Below, one piece after another: positions 41,118 through 53,942 of a stretch of DNA of 64,000 bases; within the stretch, counting starts at the first letter, position 1; every line of letters begins with the position of its first letter. The DNA comes from Pyronema omphalodes (Eukaryota; Ascomycota; Pezizomycetes; Pezizales; Pyronemataceae), in contig JAJJXM010000025.1 in NCBI GenBank assembly GCA_024516155.1, forward strand, positions 706,184-770,183. The letters are read 5' to 3'. Below the pieces are notes generated by a model. The model saw only the letters and a list, made by a program, of their open reading frames with translations, did no database searches and was not told where the DNA came from. Made by a program: the position numbers and the translations under genes.

Positions 41118-44100
41118 CCAGCCCCTGCCTCGTCTTTCGTTTCATCTCAGGAAATCGTTTATGTATCCGCTAGTTCTTTGTCAAGTAAACAAGAAAATGA
41201 ATTGGATGGGAATCATTTGGTCGTGCCATGTACACTAACTGAACACAATACCAAAATCGATACTCATGCTCTCGTAGACTGCGGATGCACAGGAATTTCC
41301 TTCATGAACGAAGACTTCGCACGCCAACACAACTTCCCCCGTTATCAATCAAAAAACCCCGAAATGGTTGAAGTAATTGATGGTCGACCTATTTCATCAG
41401 GAGACATCACCGAATACGTTGAAGTCGAATGTACAATAGGAGACCATCATGAATTACTAACTGCCTACGTTACTCGGCTTGGTCATTATCCCCTCGTTTT
41501 AGGAATCCCATGGCTTCGTAAACACGATGTCACAATAAACTTCGCCGACAACGATATCAAATTCTCATCACCGACCCGCCTCCCCCACCGAACCACGATA
41601 ACACCCACCCCTGTTAAGGGTATTGCTCCCAAACAACAGAATAAGATCTGTGCTATTTCAGCTACGACGTTTCGACGAATCGTAAACAATGCCAACAACC
41701 GTTACGGAAAAGTCGAACAATTCTCCCTATCTTTGAATGAAATCACCACAGCTCTTCAACCAGAGAAAGAGGAACCGGATCTTAAGACTATTGTACCACC
41801 CGAATACCACCAGTACTTGGGAATCTTCGAGAAAGTCAAAGCCGATAAGTTACCGCCCCATCGACCGTCGGATCACAAGATATCACTCGTCGATGGTTTT
41901 CAGCCTCCCTTCGGTCCCCTTTACTCCCTATCACGTCCAGAGTTGGAGGAATTGAAACGTTGGTTAGATGAAAACCTCACCAAAGGTTTCATCCGTGCCT
42001 CTTCATCCCCAGCGGCTGCTCCCATTCTTTTCGTAAAGAAAGGCGATGGTTCATTGCGTCTGGTAGTCGATTATCGTGGAATCAACGCCGGAACGATCAA
42101 GAATCGTTACCCTCTTCCCCTGATGCAGGATACCTTAATGAACCTTTCAAGAGCTAAGTGGTTCACTAAGCTCGACATTAGGGGAGCGTATAACTTAATA
42201 CGTATGGCAAATGGGGAAGAATGGAAAACCGCTTTTCGTACCCGGTACGGATTATTCGAATCATTGGTTATGCCCTTCGGACTTACCAATGCCCCTGCAA
42301 CGTTTCAGAACTTCATTAACGACGTATTGGCACCTTACCTTGATCGATTCTGTACTGCCTATTTGGATGACACCCTGATCTATTCGGATAATCTCGAAGA
42401 ACACAAACAACATGTTAAATTGATCCTCGAAGCATTCGAAAAAGCAGGGTTACATCTCAAACCAGAGAAATGCGAGTTCCATCAGAAGGAAGTAAAGTAC
42501 TTGGGACTCATCATCAGTACAGAAGGAATAAAGATGGACCCTGAAAAGATTACTGCAGTTCGAGATTGGGAATCTCCCCGAAACCTCAAAGATGTTAGAG
42601 CGTTTTTGGGTTTTGCAAACTTCCATCGACGTTTCGTTAAGAACTATTCAAAAATAGTCCAACCTCTCACGTTACTCACACGTGAAGGAGTTCCTTTCGT
42701 CTGGTCGGAATGCCAACAACAGGCCTTAGAGGAATTGAAATCGACATTTACATCCGCCCCCGTTTTGGCTCGTTTCGACCCAGACCGGGATGTTATTGTC
42801 GAAACCGATGCTTCTGATTATGTCTCTGCCGGAGTTCTTTCTCAATATGATAACGAAGGAATCCTTCATCCTATTGCTTACTTCTCGAAGAAACATTTCC
42901 CCGCCGAATGTAATTATGAGATATACGATAAAGAACTCATGGCTATCGTACGGGCCTTCGAAGAATGGCGTCCCGAATTACAATCTGTTATTAACCCCAT
43001 TCGAGTACTGTCAGATCATGAGAATCTGGAATATTTCACTTCGACAAAGCTCTTGAACCGCCGTCAAGCCCGTTGGTCCCAGTTCTTGTCTCAGTTTAAT
43101 TTTAAGATTGTTTACCGCCCCGGTACCGCAGGCGGTAAACCAGACGCACTGACTCGTCGATCCGGAGATCTGCCTAAAGAGGGGGATGAACACTCCCTAG
43201 AGAACCACACAACGATCATTAAGCCAGAGAATATCCTTCACGTTGCGGCTTACCCCCAGTAATCAACAAACAATAACGAATTCGCAACAAACTGCAATAC
43301 CGGACCCACAACAAACAAACCCCACCTTATCCCAACTCTTCACGGAAGCCTACGAGAAAGACCCATTCCCTACTAAGGTTATTGAAATGCTAAACAATAA
43401 CACTCGTTATTGTAAAGACATTACATTAGCTGAATGTACAGTAAACAATAACCGTTTACTCTACCGGGGATGTTTATGGGTCCCGAATTACGAACCTCTA
43501 CGATTACACCTAATGCAACAACACCACGACTCTCGTACGGCTGGACACCCAGGTAGATCTAAAACATTAGAATACCTCTCAAGAACCTATACGTGGCCCC
43601 AGATGAGGACAGACGTGGAAAGATATATTCGAAATTGTCATACCTGCCAACGTTCGAAACCTACCAGACATGCCCCGTTTGGTATCCTACGCCCACTACC
43701 TATTCCAGAAAGACCCTGGCAGGACATATCAATGGACTTCGTACCAGGATTACCATGGTCCAATGGGTGTGATGCAATTTGGGTAGTTGTGGACAGATTA
43801 ACCAAAGAACGACATCTGATTGCCTGTCGAACAGACATCGACGCAAAGGAATTATCGTCTTTGTTTATTACCCACATCTTCCGATTGCATGGACTCCCTC
43901 TTACCATTATCTCTGATCGAGGACCCCAATTCGCTGCTTTGTTTTGGAAGAATCTCTGTCGACGTTTGGGAATCGAGCCTCGATTATCTACGGCATTCCA
44001 TCCACAAACGGACGGTCAAACAGAACGAATGAACGCTATTATGGAACAATACCTCCGAGCCCACGTCAACTATCTTCAAGACGATTGGGCTGACTGGTTA

Positions 44101-44799
44101 CCATTAGCAGAATTCGCTGCGAATAACCAAGCATCCGAAACAACGGGAACTTCCCCGTTCTTTGCTGATAAAGGATTCGACCCCCGTTGCCAATTCGATC
44201 TACTCCCAGCAGCTACGAACGATGTAAACGATCGACGGGCCCTCACAACTTCGAAAACCCTCGCCGAAATCCATACCCATTTACGAGCTGAAATCAATAG
44301 AGCTAATCTACGTTATCAAGAGAATGCCGATAAACATCGACTCCCGTCACCGAATTATCAGCCCGGAGATCTGGTATGGATGAATGCCCACAATTGGAAA
44401 ACCTGTCGACCCTCCCGGAAATTAGACAACAAACGTTACGGACCCCTCAAGATTATCGCCAAAGTATCCCCCTATGCCTATCGATTAGAACTACCTCCGA
44501 CAATGAAATGCCACAACGTTCAACATGTTTCCCTATTGGAACCCGCTGCGAATGACCCCTACCCCGGTCAACAATCAGACCCACCACCCCCGGTGGAAAT
44601 CGACGGTGAGGACGAATACTTCATCGAAGCTATCCTCGATTCCCGAATTCACCGGAAGAAACTCCAGTATATGGTTAAATGGGTTGGATACGATATGCCC
44701 GATTGGGAACCCGCCGAACTCCATTCCGACAGTAAATCCGTTGACGACTTTCATCAAAAGTACCCCGATAAACCGGGACCCCTCCCCAACTTATCTTAG
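41079..44799 (+). pseudogene. pol: pol of B1, one frameshift between RNase H and integrase
   Basis: First frame 41079-43262: protease (ALVDCGCTGISFMN), RT ([22 protein letters not shown], catalytic AYLDDTLIYSD near 42360) and RNase H (VETDASDYVSAGVLSQ). It ends at TAA 43260-43262. A second frame, usable from about 43243 to TAG at 44797-44799, holds the integrase finger (HHDSRTAGHPGRSK ... CHTCQRSK), DDE core (SMDFVPGLP, IISDRGPQF, HPQTDGQTERMN) and chromodomain (YFIEAILDSRIHRKKLQY; VKWVGYDMPDWEP). The two frames overlap by 20 nt around CTTACCCCCAG, so a 1-nt indel in the C run is the likely cause. All catalytic residues I can check are present. Confidence 0.92.
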
Positions 44800-44838
44800 A
44801 AGTTACTTCGCCGGAGCTCAGTCCAAGAAGGGGGATCC

Positions 44839-46010
44839 TGTCACGGCTCGAGAATTATTACCTTCCCCCTCCTCGTCATTCATTCACCTATTATCATTCG
44901 CTTCATTATCCAGCACTCGTTTGTTTATTTACTTCTATTATCCTTCGGTCTTCGATCATCACTCGTCACTCGCCTGGGTTAGGGTTGCGCTCAATTCCCA
45001 AATTGTCAAAAAGGTCACGTGACCTACCGCCAGGGTTAGGGGTCAGCTCGGATCCCTTTTCGGAAATTCCACACCTACGGTCTACCGATCATCCTATCCG
45101 ATTAGATAAGATCTGTCACGTGCTCTAATCAGTAGTAGATCAGTATACACGCGCACTGGTCTACTAATGTGCGCACACGTGACTAGGGCTAGGGCACGAT
45201 CATCTTATCGATAAGATAAGATCTAGTCATGTGACCTTATCAGTATTGCACCATCTTTCCAATCGCAGCTGATCTGGATTCACGTGACTAGGGTTAGGGT
45301 TGCACCCGCACGCACACAAACTAGGGTTAGGTTTGTGACCGTACGCGCACAGCTAGGGTTAGGTTTGTGACCGTACGCGCACAGCTAGGGTTAGGGTTAC
45401 GGACGCACGCGCACGATTAGGGTTACGGAAGCGCGCGTGTGACTACGCTTAGGGTTACGCTAGCGCGCACGCGAAGCACGCTATCGCGCACGCGAGTTAC
45501 GCTATCGCGCACGCGAGATACGCTAACGAGCGCGCGACGAGGCTGTGCACGCAAACACGCTAATTTGGTACGAACGCATTAGCGCGTCTAGAACGCGCAA
45601 CCGCGACCGCGTTGTTTACTTAGTTATTTTTCGGGAAAAATCTGCAAGTAGTGGCTCGGCGTGTAAGGAGGAAAAATTGTATATAAGAGGATTGTTTCTT
45701 TGTTTGTTTATTTTGTTTTTCTTTTCTCCTTCCACAGTTATTTGTTTATTTACAAATTCAAATACTTTGTCGAAATCTTTGTTTACGTCCTCGTCCTCGT
45801 TCCCGTCTTTGGATCTCTTTGTCCCTTGAAATCTTTGTTTATTTCCTTAAACTTCTAAACACAGAAAGTCTTTAAGTTGATGCTTGACACAGCTTAAGAG
45901 TTTCTAACGTTGAAGTTATTATAGGGTTATATCCATTGAACTCAAGAGTGAATAATTGAGAAGAGCCCTCAGGTTCTCCGTCAGCTATCTCTCCCTTGTT
46001 TGCCGTTACA
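44839..46010 (+). repeat. 3' LTR of B1 (1172 bp)
   Basis: Matches the 5' LTR except for scattered changes and one extra 32-bp tandem copy (45321-45352 and 45353-45384), which accounts exactly for the 32-bp length difference. Preceded by the purine tract AAGAAGGGGGATCC. The priming match reads TTCCACAGTTAT here, one base off. Confidence 0.93.
45321..45384 (+). repeat. 32-bp tandem duplication within the B1 3' LTR
   Basis: Two head-to-tail units, each starting CTAGGGTTAGG and ending ACGCGCACAG. The 5' LTR has one unit. Confidence 0.9.
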
Positions 46011-46043
46011 ATTCCAGGGACTAGGGAAACAGCTCTAACTCCC

Positions 46044-46789
46044 TGTCACGGCTCGAGAATTATTACCTTCCCCCTCCTCGTCATTCATTCACCTATTATC
46101 ATTCGCTTCATTATTCAGCACTCGTTTGTTTATTTATTTCTATTATCCTTCGGTCTCCGATCATCACTCGTCACTCGCCTTGGTTAGGGTTACGCTGAAT
46201 TCCCAAATTGTCAAAAAGGTCACGTGACCTACCCCCAGGGTTAGGGGTCTGCTCGGATCCCTTTTCGCAAATTCCATACCTACGGTCTACCGATCATCTT
46301 ATCCGATTAGATAAGATCGGTCACGTGTCTCTAATCAGTAGTAGATCATTATGCACGCGCACTGGTCTACTAATGTGCGCACACCTGACTAGGGCTAGGG
46401 CACGATCATCTTATCGATAAGATAAGATCTAGTCATGTGACCTTATCAGTATTGCACCATCTTTCCAATCGCAGCTGATCTGGATTCACGTCACTAGGGT
46501 CAGTGTTGCACCCGCACGCACACAAACTAGGATTAGGTTTGTGACCGTACGCGCACAGCTAGGGTTAGGGTTACAGACGCACGCGCACGATTAGGGTAAC
46601 GGATGCGCGCGCGCGACTACGCTTAAGGTTACGCTAGCGCGCACGCGAAGTACGCTACCGCGCACGCGAGTTACGCTATCGCGCACGGGAGATACGTTAA
46701 CGAGCGCGCGACGAGGCTTTGCACGCAAACACGCTAATTTGGTACAAACGCCTTAGCGCGTCTAGAACGCGCAACCGCGACCGCGTTGT
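46044..46789 (+). repeat. Partial LTR of family B, plus orientation
   Basis: Begins TGTCACGGCTCGAG and breaks off at GACCGCGTTGT, in the middle of the LTR before the TATA box. It is separated from the B1 3' LTR by 33 bp of unrelated sequence (46011-46043). A 17-bp piece (46790-46806), mostly from further along the LTR (TTCATTGAACTCAAG), then joins it to an inverted LTR. Confidence 0.88.
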
Positions 46790-46806
46790 GCTTCATTGAA
46801 CTCAAG

Positions 46807-48062
46807 TGTAACGGCGAACAAGGGAGAGATAGCTGACGCAGAACCTGAGGGCTCTTCTCAATTATTCACTCTTGAGTTCAATGAAGATAACCTTATAATA
46901 ACGTCAACGTTAGAAACTCTTAAGCTGTGTCGAGCATCAACTTAGAGACTTTCTGTGTTTAGAAATTTAAGGAAATAAACAAAGATTTCAAGGGACAAAG
47001 AGATCCAAAGACGGGGACGAGAACGAGAACGTAAACAAAGATTTCGACAAAGTATTTGAATTTGTAAATAAACAAATAACTGTCTAAGCAGAAAAGAAAA
47101 ACAAAATAAACAAACAAAGAAACAATCCTCTTATATACAATTTTTCCTCCTTACACGCCGAGCCACTATTTGCAGATTTTTCCCGAAAAATAACTAAGTA
47201 AACAACGCGGTCGCGGTTGCGCGTTCTAGACGCGCTAACGCGTTCGTACCAAATTAGCATGTTTGCGTGCACAGCCTCGTCGCGCGCTCGTTAGCGTATC
47301 TCGTGTGCGTGATAGCGTAACTCACGTGCGCGGTAGCGTACTTCGCGTGCGCGTTAGCGTAACCCTAAGCGTAGTCACGCGAGCGCTTCCGTAACCCTAA
47401 TCGTGCGCGTGCGTCCGTAACCCTAACCCTAGCTGTGCGCGTACGGTCACAAACCTAACCCTAGTTTGTGTGCGTGCGGGTGCAACCCTAACCCTTAGTC
47501 ACGTGAATCCAGATCAGCTGCGATTGGAAAGATGGTGCAATACTGATAAGGTCACATGACTAGATCTTATCTTATCGATAAGATGATCGTGCCCCAGCCC
47601 TAGTCACGTGTGCGCACATTAGTAGACCAGTGCGCGTGCATACTGATCTACTACTGATTAGAGACATGTGACCGATCTTATCTAATCGGATAAGATGATC
47701 GGTAGACCGTAGGTATGGAATTTCCGAAAAGGGATCCGAGCAGACCCCTAACCCTGGCGAGTGACGAGTGATGATCGAAGACCGAAGGATAATAGAAATA
47801 AATAAACAAACGAGTGCTGAATAATGAAGCGAATGATAATAAGTCAATGAATGACGGTGAGGGGGAAGGTAATAATTCTCGAGCCGTGACAGGATCCCAC
47901 TTCTTCGACTGAGCTCCGGCGAAGTAACTTCTAAGATAAGTTAGGGACGCGTCCCGGTTTATCGGGGTACTTTTTATGAAAGTCCTCAACGGCTTTATTG
48001 TCGGAATGGAATTCGGCGGGTTCCCAATCGGGCATATCGTATCCAACCCATTTAACCATGTA
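46807..48062 (-). mobile_element. Element B2 remnant: 3' LTR plus pol tail
   Basis: On the minus strand, the LTR 46807-47891 (1085 bp, ends TGTCACGG and CCGTTACA) is preceded by the end of B pol (47931-48062). The rest of B2 is cut off by element A3 at 48063 and is not found on the other side of A3. Confidence 0.88.
47931..48062 (-). pseudogene. pol: B2 pol C-terminal fragment (end of chromodomain)
   Basis: Reads YMVKWVGYDMPDWEPAEFHS to the stop TAG at 47931-47933, almost the same as the end of B1 pol. Truncated at its 5' side by the A3 LTR. Confidence 0.85.
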
Positions 48063-48590
48063 TGTCACGGCACACGGCTGACGAGCCGTTGTGTTGTTGC
48101 GTCATCATTGTGTTGTCGTTGTTGTTGTTGACATCGTGCCGTTGTCTTGCCGTGTTGTGTTGTGTTGCTGTTGTGTTGTTGTGTGTGCCGTGCCGTTGTG
48201 ATTGATATACTGATTGATGATGGATGACGTACCATGAGCTGGAGAGCTGTGGCGTCGCAGGTGAATTGATGCAGAACGGAAGCTTTCATGTAGCGATGTT
48301 GGATGACGGCCCAGCAAGAGTGCTGGCCGCCCCTTTGTACATAAGGAGGCTTGCCTCCCCGTTGTCGAGTTCTCCATCGAACGTCTTGTGTCTTTCCCTT
48401 GTCCTTAATAAAGACTTCTCCTTCAAGTCCCACGTCATTCTTGTCCTTGTCCCTGTTCCTGTTTCGTGTGCCGTCCGTCTGACGAGCACTTCGGTCCTTG
48501 TCTTTCCGTTCCCGTCCTGGAACCCGCCTAGTCCCTCTTGCCGGTAGTGTTCAGTGTGTTCTTTGAACGTCCGTTCCTAGTTCCCTGACA
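48063..48590 (+). repeat. 5' LTR of A3 (528 bp)
   Basis: TGTCACGG...CTGACA, with AATAAA near 48406 and ATCGAACGT at 48376-48384, the putative RNA 5' end. Confidence 0.92.
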
Positions 48591-48592
48591 TT

Positions 48593-48601
48593 ACGTTCGA
48601 T
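48593..48601 (+). promoter_or_regulatory. Putative self-priming primer-binding site of A3
   Basis: ACGTTCGAT, 2 nt after the LTR, reverse complement of ATCGAACGT at 48376-48384. Both partners are unchanged relative to A1. Confidence 0.6.
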
Positions 48602-48625
48602 CGAATAATTATTCAACCAACACGC

Positions 48626-48868
48626 ATGAACCCCACCGGTTCTGCTTGGACATACGCCTTAAAACAAGCCCGGGAAACGCACACCCTAAACGAAACCTTC
48701 GGGATTTCCGACCGATTCGCTGGCGCAGTGCGAAGAACCATCCGAAGAGCAGAAAATCACTGCTACCTTGTGGTCCGCTGGGAACTCCAGGACTACACTT
48801 ACCAGGAGCACGTCCGCCACAGCATCAGACTCAAGCCAATCCTCCGAGCCCGCCAGAATGCACGTTAA
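48626..48868 (+). CDS. ORF0 of A3: conserved 80-residue protein
   Basis: Begins MNPTGSAWTYALKQAR. Same length and position as ORF0 of A1, with about a dozen residue differences and no stop or indel, whereas pol of the same element is broken four times. Overlaps the gag start (ATG 48858) by 11 nt. Function not recognised; Arg-rich C-terminal half. Confidence 0.55.
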   Translation: MNPTGSAWTYALKQARETHTLNETFGISDRFAGAVRRTIRRAENHCYLVVRWELQDYTYQEHVRHSIRLKPILRARQNAR

Positions 48869-50210
48869 ACTTATCGACGAAGGACACTGGCAGCAAATTG
48901 TGAACGCTGCCTCCATGACCCAGTTCCCTGACGGCCATGAACCGCTCACTTTCACCAAACAACTCGCGCAATCCATCCTAGACGCCCAAGACCACCCCAC
49001 GGGCTATCTCTTAAACGACCTCGCGGAAACCCTCGGCTCCCGTAACAGCACTCGGGTCTCCAGCCCTGTCGCCTCCCGCGCTCCGGAAGCTCCCACCCCT
49101 GCTCCCATTCCCCCTGTCTTTATCCAGACTGGCTCCGTCCAGGTTCATCCAAATGGCCCAGAAACAGTGCCGCGAACCGCCGCACCCCCTACCACAGCCG
49201 CAGCCGCAGCCCCCGCCCCCGCTATAATCGCACCAATTCCAAGACCCCCCCCCCCCCCCCGAGACCCCGAAATCCTCCTAACCCCGGAGGAACAAGCAGA
49301 TACGAATGAAATTCACTACTACGAGAAGGAGCTCACCCGCCAGCGTCAACTCATCAACGCGCTACTCACCTCCCCTGGCATCCGCGTGACCGGAGACAAA
49401 ATCTCGGATCCGCCAACCTTCGACGGGTCCAACAGGGAGGACCTCCGCCGCTTTGTCTCCTTGCTTCGCATCAAGTTGGTGAGCGACGAACTACGCTTCC
49501 CAACCCCTCACAAACGGATTTCTTATGCCATGGGCCATCTCCGCGGACGCGCCTTGGATCAGATTCTTCCTTATATCAAGGAAAATGGCAACCGCTGGGC
49601 CCTCAACGACGTCGAGGACGTCATTAAAATTTTACAGCGTACCTTTGGAGACCCGGACGAGCGCGCAACGGCTCGTTTCAAACTACCAAATCTCCGACAA
49701 AACAACCGCGAATTTTCGGACTATTATGCAGAGTTCTCCCGCCTGGTCGCAGAGTTAGGCTGGGATGAAGCCGCCACGATGGACGCTCTGCGTAACGGCC
49801 TGTCCCTCGAGTTGCACGAAAAGTTGGTTGGCGCCCCTCCCACCACTACGATGCACGAATTTGTTGACCAGTGCCAAAAATTGGATTTCCAATTGAGAGC
49901 ACTTGAGAACCTCCGCAAGCTGCGTATCAACCGCGGCCAAGTTAAACCCACTACCGCCGCCACCCCCGCCACCAGTCGCCCTACCCCCGCTACCCAATCC
50001 ACCACCGCCTCCTCCAGCAAGCAAACCCCTGCCCAGGGACCCCGTCAGAAACTGTTGGCACAGGAGCGCGCGACCCGCCTGTCAGAAGGACGTTGCCTCT
50101 ACTGCGGTGGCCTTGGCCACATGGCTGCGTCGTGCCCCGCCAAGACGAATGTTAAAGTGGCGAGCGTGGAATTATTGGATAATGAAGAAGAGATGTCGGG
50201 AAAAGAATAA
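48858..50210 (+). CDS. gag: gag of A3, intact
   Basis: 450 residues from MHVKLIDEGHWQQIV to the TAA at 50208-50210. An N-terminal unit is followed by a Pro/Ala-rich linker whose IPRPPPPPRDP stretch is encoded by a run of 16 C (49245-49260), then the Gag domain (FDGSNREDLRRFVSLLRIKL; YAEFSRLVAELGWDEAATMD) and the CCHC knuckle CLYCGGLGHMAASC at about 413-426. It overlaps ORF0 at its start and pol (-1 frame) at its end. This copy shows what the undamaged family-A Gag looks like. Confidence 0.92.
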   Translation: MHVKLIDEGHWQQIVNAASMTQFPDGHEPLTFTKQLAQSILDAQDHPTGYLLNDLAETLGSRNSTRVSSPVASRAPEAPTPAPIPPVFIQTGSVQVHPNGPETVPRTAAPPTTAAAAAPAPAIIAPIPRPPPPPRDPEILLTPEEQADTNEIHYYEKELTRQRQLINALLTSPGIRVTGDKISDPPTFDGSNREDLRRFVSLLRIKLVSDELRFPTPHKRISYAMGHLRGRALDQILPYIKENGNRWALNDVEDVIKILQRTFGDPDERATARFKLPNLRQNNREFSDYYAEFSRLVAELGWDEAATMDALRNGLSLELHEKLVGAPPTTTMHEFVDQCQKLDFQLRALENLRKLRINRGQVKPTTAATPATSRPTPATQSTTASSSKQTPAQGPRQKLLAQERATRLSEGRCLYCGGLGHMAASCPAKTNVKVASVELLDNEEEMSGKE

Positions 50211-50242
50211 ACCAGCTGCAAGAAGATGGCTCTGCCGCTGGT
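50198..50242 (+). promoter_or_regulatory. -1 ribosomal frameshift signal, A3 gag-pol
   Basis: G GGA AAA (50198-50204), spacer GAATAA with the gag stop, hairpin ACCAGC (50211-50216) / GCTGGT (50237-50242) enclosing a 20-nt loop. Identical in layout to A1. Confidence 0.78.
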
Positions 50243-53200
50243 GGGAAAAGTATTGCTGATACATTGCTATTATCGGGCGCAAGTTTTACTGGAAAGTTAG
50301 AATGCAAACACCTTGTTCTCTCTTGCTCCTTGTTTTCCAATAACCGCTCCGTGAAAACAGTAGCGCTCGTTGACTGCGGCGCCACTGGTATCGCCTTTGT
50401 TGACCGCAATTTCGCCCGCCATCACAAACTCCCCCTAACCCCCCTATCCACCGCCCGAACGGTCGAAGTTATCGACGGCCGCCCCATATCCTCAGGAAAA
50501 ATCACACACCTCGCCCAAGTAGAGTGTACCATCAATGGTCACTCGGAAACCCTTCCCATGTTCGTCACCAAGTTGGGTCACTGCCCGGTGGTGTTGGGCA
50601 CCCCCTGGTTGAAGAAACACGACGTAACAATAAGCTTCAGTTCCAACACTGTAAGCTTCGACTCCCAATACTGCCTAAGGAACTGCACCCCGTTGCCTGT
50701 AAGCACAACCGGTGTCGAGGTCCTGGACTCGAGGCCCCCTCCCGCTGTCCACGAGCCCGACACAAACCTCATGCCGGAGTTAGAAGACTCGGTCCCCGAC
50801 CCCCCGGACGAACCCCCAATAGCGATCTCAAGTCTAACCATCTCTGACTTCAAAGAAATGGTAGAAGACGAAAGCCTGACAGTGTTCTCGCTATCGTTGG
50901 ACGAGATCACCGTCGCCCTACAAGACAAGCCCCCCCTCACGGATGAGGAACTGAAAGACATGATCCCCGAAGAGTATCATGACCACCTCGATTTATTCAA
51001 GGAGGTCAACGCGAAGGAACTTCCCCCACACTGACCCTAAGACCACAAGATCCCACTGAAAGAGGGATTCGTCCCCCCCTTTGGTCCGTTATACTCGCTG
51101 TCACGCAACGAGTTGCAGACGCTGAAAGCGTGGCTCGATGAGAATTTGGAGAAAGGATTTATACAACGCTCCCAATCTCCAGCCGCCTCGCCGATATTAT
51201 TCGTGAAAAAATCAGACGGATCCCTACGCCTATGCGTCGATTACCGAAGACTGAATGAAGGTACCGAGAAGAACCGGTACCCGCTGCCATTGATACAGGA
51301 AACGATGATGAATCTTTCCAAAGCTCAATACTTTACGACCCTAGATGTCCGCAGCGCTTATAACCTTATCAGAATGGCAGAGGGCGAAGAATGGAAGACG
51401 GCCTTCCGCACAAGGTACGGCCTATTCGAGTCGAAGGTGATGCCCTTTGGGCTCACCAACGCGCCTGCCGATATCCAGGCATTTATAAATGATGTCCTGA
51501 GACCATGGTGGACCAGTTCTGTACGGCATACTTGGACGATATTCTCGTATTCTCTGAAACAAAGCCCGATCACACCGCACACGTCCGAAAGATCTTGGAA
51601 CGACTCAAACAAGAAAAACTACACTTGAAGCCAGAAAAGTGTAAGTTTGCTAAGGCAGAAGTACAGTACCTGGGCTACAACATTGGCCGCGACGGCGCTC
51701 GCATGATGGATTCCAAAGTAGCCACAGTCAGAGATTGGAAGGAACAAACCAATTTGAAACAGGTCCAAGAGTTCCTGGGTTTCGCCAACTTCTACCGACG
51801 ATTTATCAAGGACTACTCAAAGGTAGTCCCCCCTCTAACGGCTCTGACCAAAAAGAAAGATGGTAAAGCAATCCCCTTTACCTGGGGTAAAGATCAGCAA
51901 AGCGCCTTCGACCGCCTGAAGGACGCATTTACATCAGCACCGATTCTCAAGCACTTCGACTACGAGAAACCGATTGTAGTAGAAACAGACGCATCTGACT
52001 ATGTGTCTGCTGGAGTTTTATCACAATACGACGACGATAACGTGTTACACCCCGTTGCGTTTTATTCCAAAAAGCATTCCCCGGCGGAATGCAACTATGA
52101 GATATATGACAAAGAACTACTGGCAATAGTTCGTTGTTTCGAGGAATGGCGTCCCCACTTGGAGGGCTCCGCCTTCCCTATAAAAGTATTGACAGACCAC
52201 AAGAATCTCGAATACTTTATGACGACAAAGCTACTAAACAGACGACAAGCACGCTGGTCCGAAGTCCTGTCTCGGTTCAACTTTGTGATCACCTATCGAC
52301 CGGGAACGTTGGGAGGAAAACCGGACGCCCTGACAAGACGAGCCGCCGACCTCCCGGGAGAGGGAGACGAACGCATACTAGCGAACCAGCAAGCTGTTCT
52401 AAAGCCACAAAACTTCCAGTTGTGCATGACCCCGCCCATGAAACTTGCACCCTCCGAAGTGGACCTCCTGTTTACAGAGGGCTACAAGACAGATTCATTC
52501 CCCAACCGAGTGCTGGGAATGCTGGAAGACGGTACACCAATCTGTAAGGACATATCACTCGCCGATTGCTCCGTGTTGGAAAACAGATTGTTCTACCGAG
52601 ACTGCCTCTATGTCCCCGCGCTGGACAAACTACGATTGAAACTACTACAAGATCACCACGACCCCCCCACCATGAGACACCCGGGCCGTGCAAAGACTTT
52701 CGAACTCCTCGCCAGGAATTACTACTGGCCCTCGATGAGAAAAGATGTGGACCAATTCGTGCGAAATTGCCACACTTGTAAAAGAACAAAAGCTACCCGC
52801 CACGCACCCTATGGAACCTTGAAACCCCTACCGGTCCCGCACCACCCTTGGCAGAATATATCTGTGGACTTTGTCACTGGACTACCGACATCAGAAGGCT
52901 TCGACGCAATATGTGCGATCGTTTGCCAACTCACGAAACAGCGGCACTTAGTGCCCTGTCACTCCACGATAGACGCAGAAGGCTTCGCGCAACTCTTCCT
53001 GGAAAACGTATTCAAACTACACGGCCTGCCAGACACAGTAGTGTCCGACCGCGGTCCGTAATTTGTGGCCCACTTCTGGAAACACCTGTCAAATTGCATG
53101 GGTATCGAAATTGCCACGAGCACGGCCTTCCACCCCCAAACCGACGGCCAAACAGAAAGAATCAACGCGGTTACGGAGCAATATCTCCGCGCGTACGTCT

Positions 53201-53931
53201 GTTATTTACAAGACGATTGGAAGAAATTTTTACCACTGGCAGAATTTGCTGCAAATAACCAAGTATCGGATACAACGTCGCTGTCTCCGTTCTACGCTAC
53301 ATACGGCCGACACCCCAAATGCTCTTTCGAATTGGAAATCAGGACAGACAATCCTGAAGAAGTGAAAGCGAAAGAGGTAGAGGAAAGGATGTCACACATC
53401 CATGACGTCTTACGTTCGGAAATGAAATACGCCCAAGCCAGCCACATAGAAGCCGCCGACAACTCCCGACTCCCCGCGCCGGTCTTCAAACCAGGAGACC
53501 TGGTATGGCTGGACGCCCGCTACCTAAGAACCCGCCGCCCCTCAAAGAAACTAGAAAACAAACACCTAGGCCCCTTCACCGTGTTACGGCCTATTGGATC
53601 CCACGCCTATGAATTGGATATACCGGAGACAATGAAACATCACAGGACCTTCCCCGTGTCCCTACTCAACCCAGCCCCTTCGGACCCCCTCCCTGGCCAG
53701 ATTCTCCCACCGCCCCTACCGGTAGTAGTAGACGGCGAAGAAGAATGGTTCGTGGATGAAATTCTGGATAGACGTTGGTCAAGAGGAAACCTGCAGTACC
53801 TCGTCAAGTGGACCGGCCATGACTCTCCAACCTGGGAACCAGAAACGAACCTATCCGAAACTGAGGCCGCTGAGAAATTCCATCAGTTATACCCAGACAA
53901 ACCTTCTCCTCTCGTAGCAACTCGAGCCTAA
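50204..53931 (+). pseudogene. pol: pol of A3 with three stops and one frameshift
   Basis: Same domains as A1 with protease DCGATGIAFVD. The lesions are TGA 51032-51034 and TAA 51038-51040 between protease and RT (A1 has CGA and TAC there), a 1-nt deletion near 51508 just before the YLDD motif, and TAA 53059-53061 inside the integrase (SDRGP then stop; A1 has CAA). The frame then continues through HPQTDGQTERIN to the chromodomain (WFVDEILDRRWSRG) and TAA at 53929-53931. The domain content is otherwise complete. Confidence 0.9.
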
Positions 53932-53942
53932 CAGGGGGGTAC

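Larger units (their letters stand above)
38584..46010 (+). mobile_element. Ty3/gypsy chromovirus B1
   Basis: 5' LTR 38584-39723, gag 39967-41085, pol to 44799, 3' LTR 44839-46010. The coding region is one frameshift away from intact. The flanks (GCAAC left, ATTCC right) do not form a target duplication, so one side has been rearranged or exchanged with another copy. Confidence 0.93.

Noticed and set aside
38579..46015. Target-site duplication for B1
   Set aside because: GCAAC on the left and ATTCC on the right do not match.
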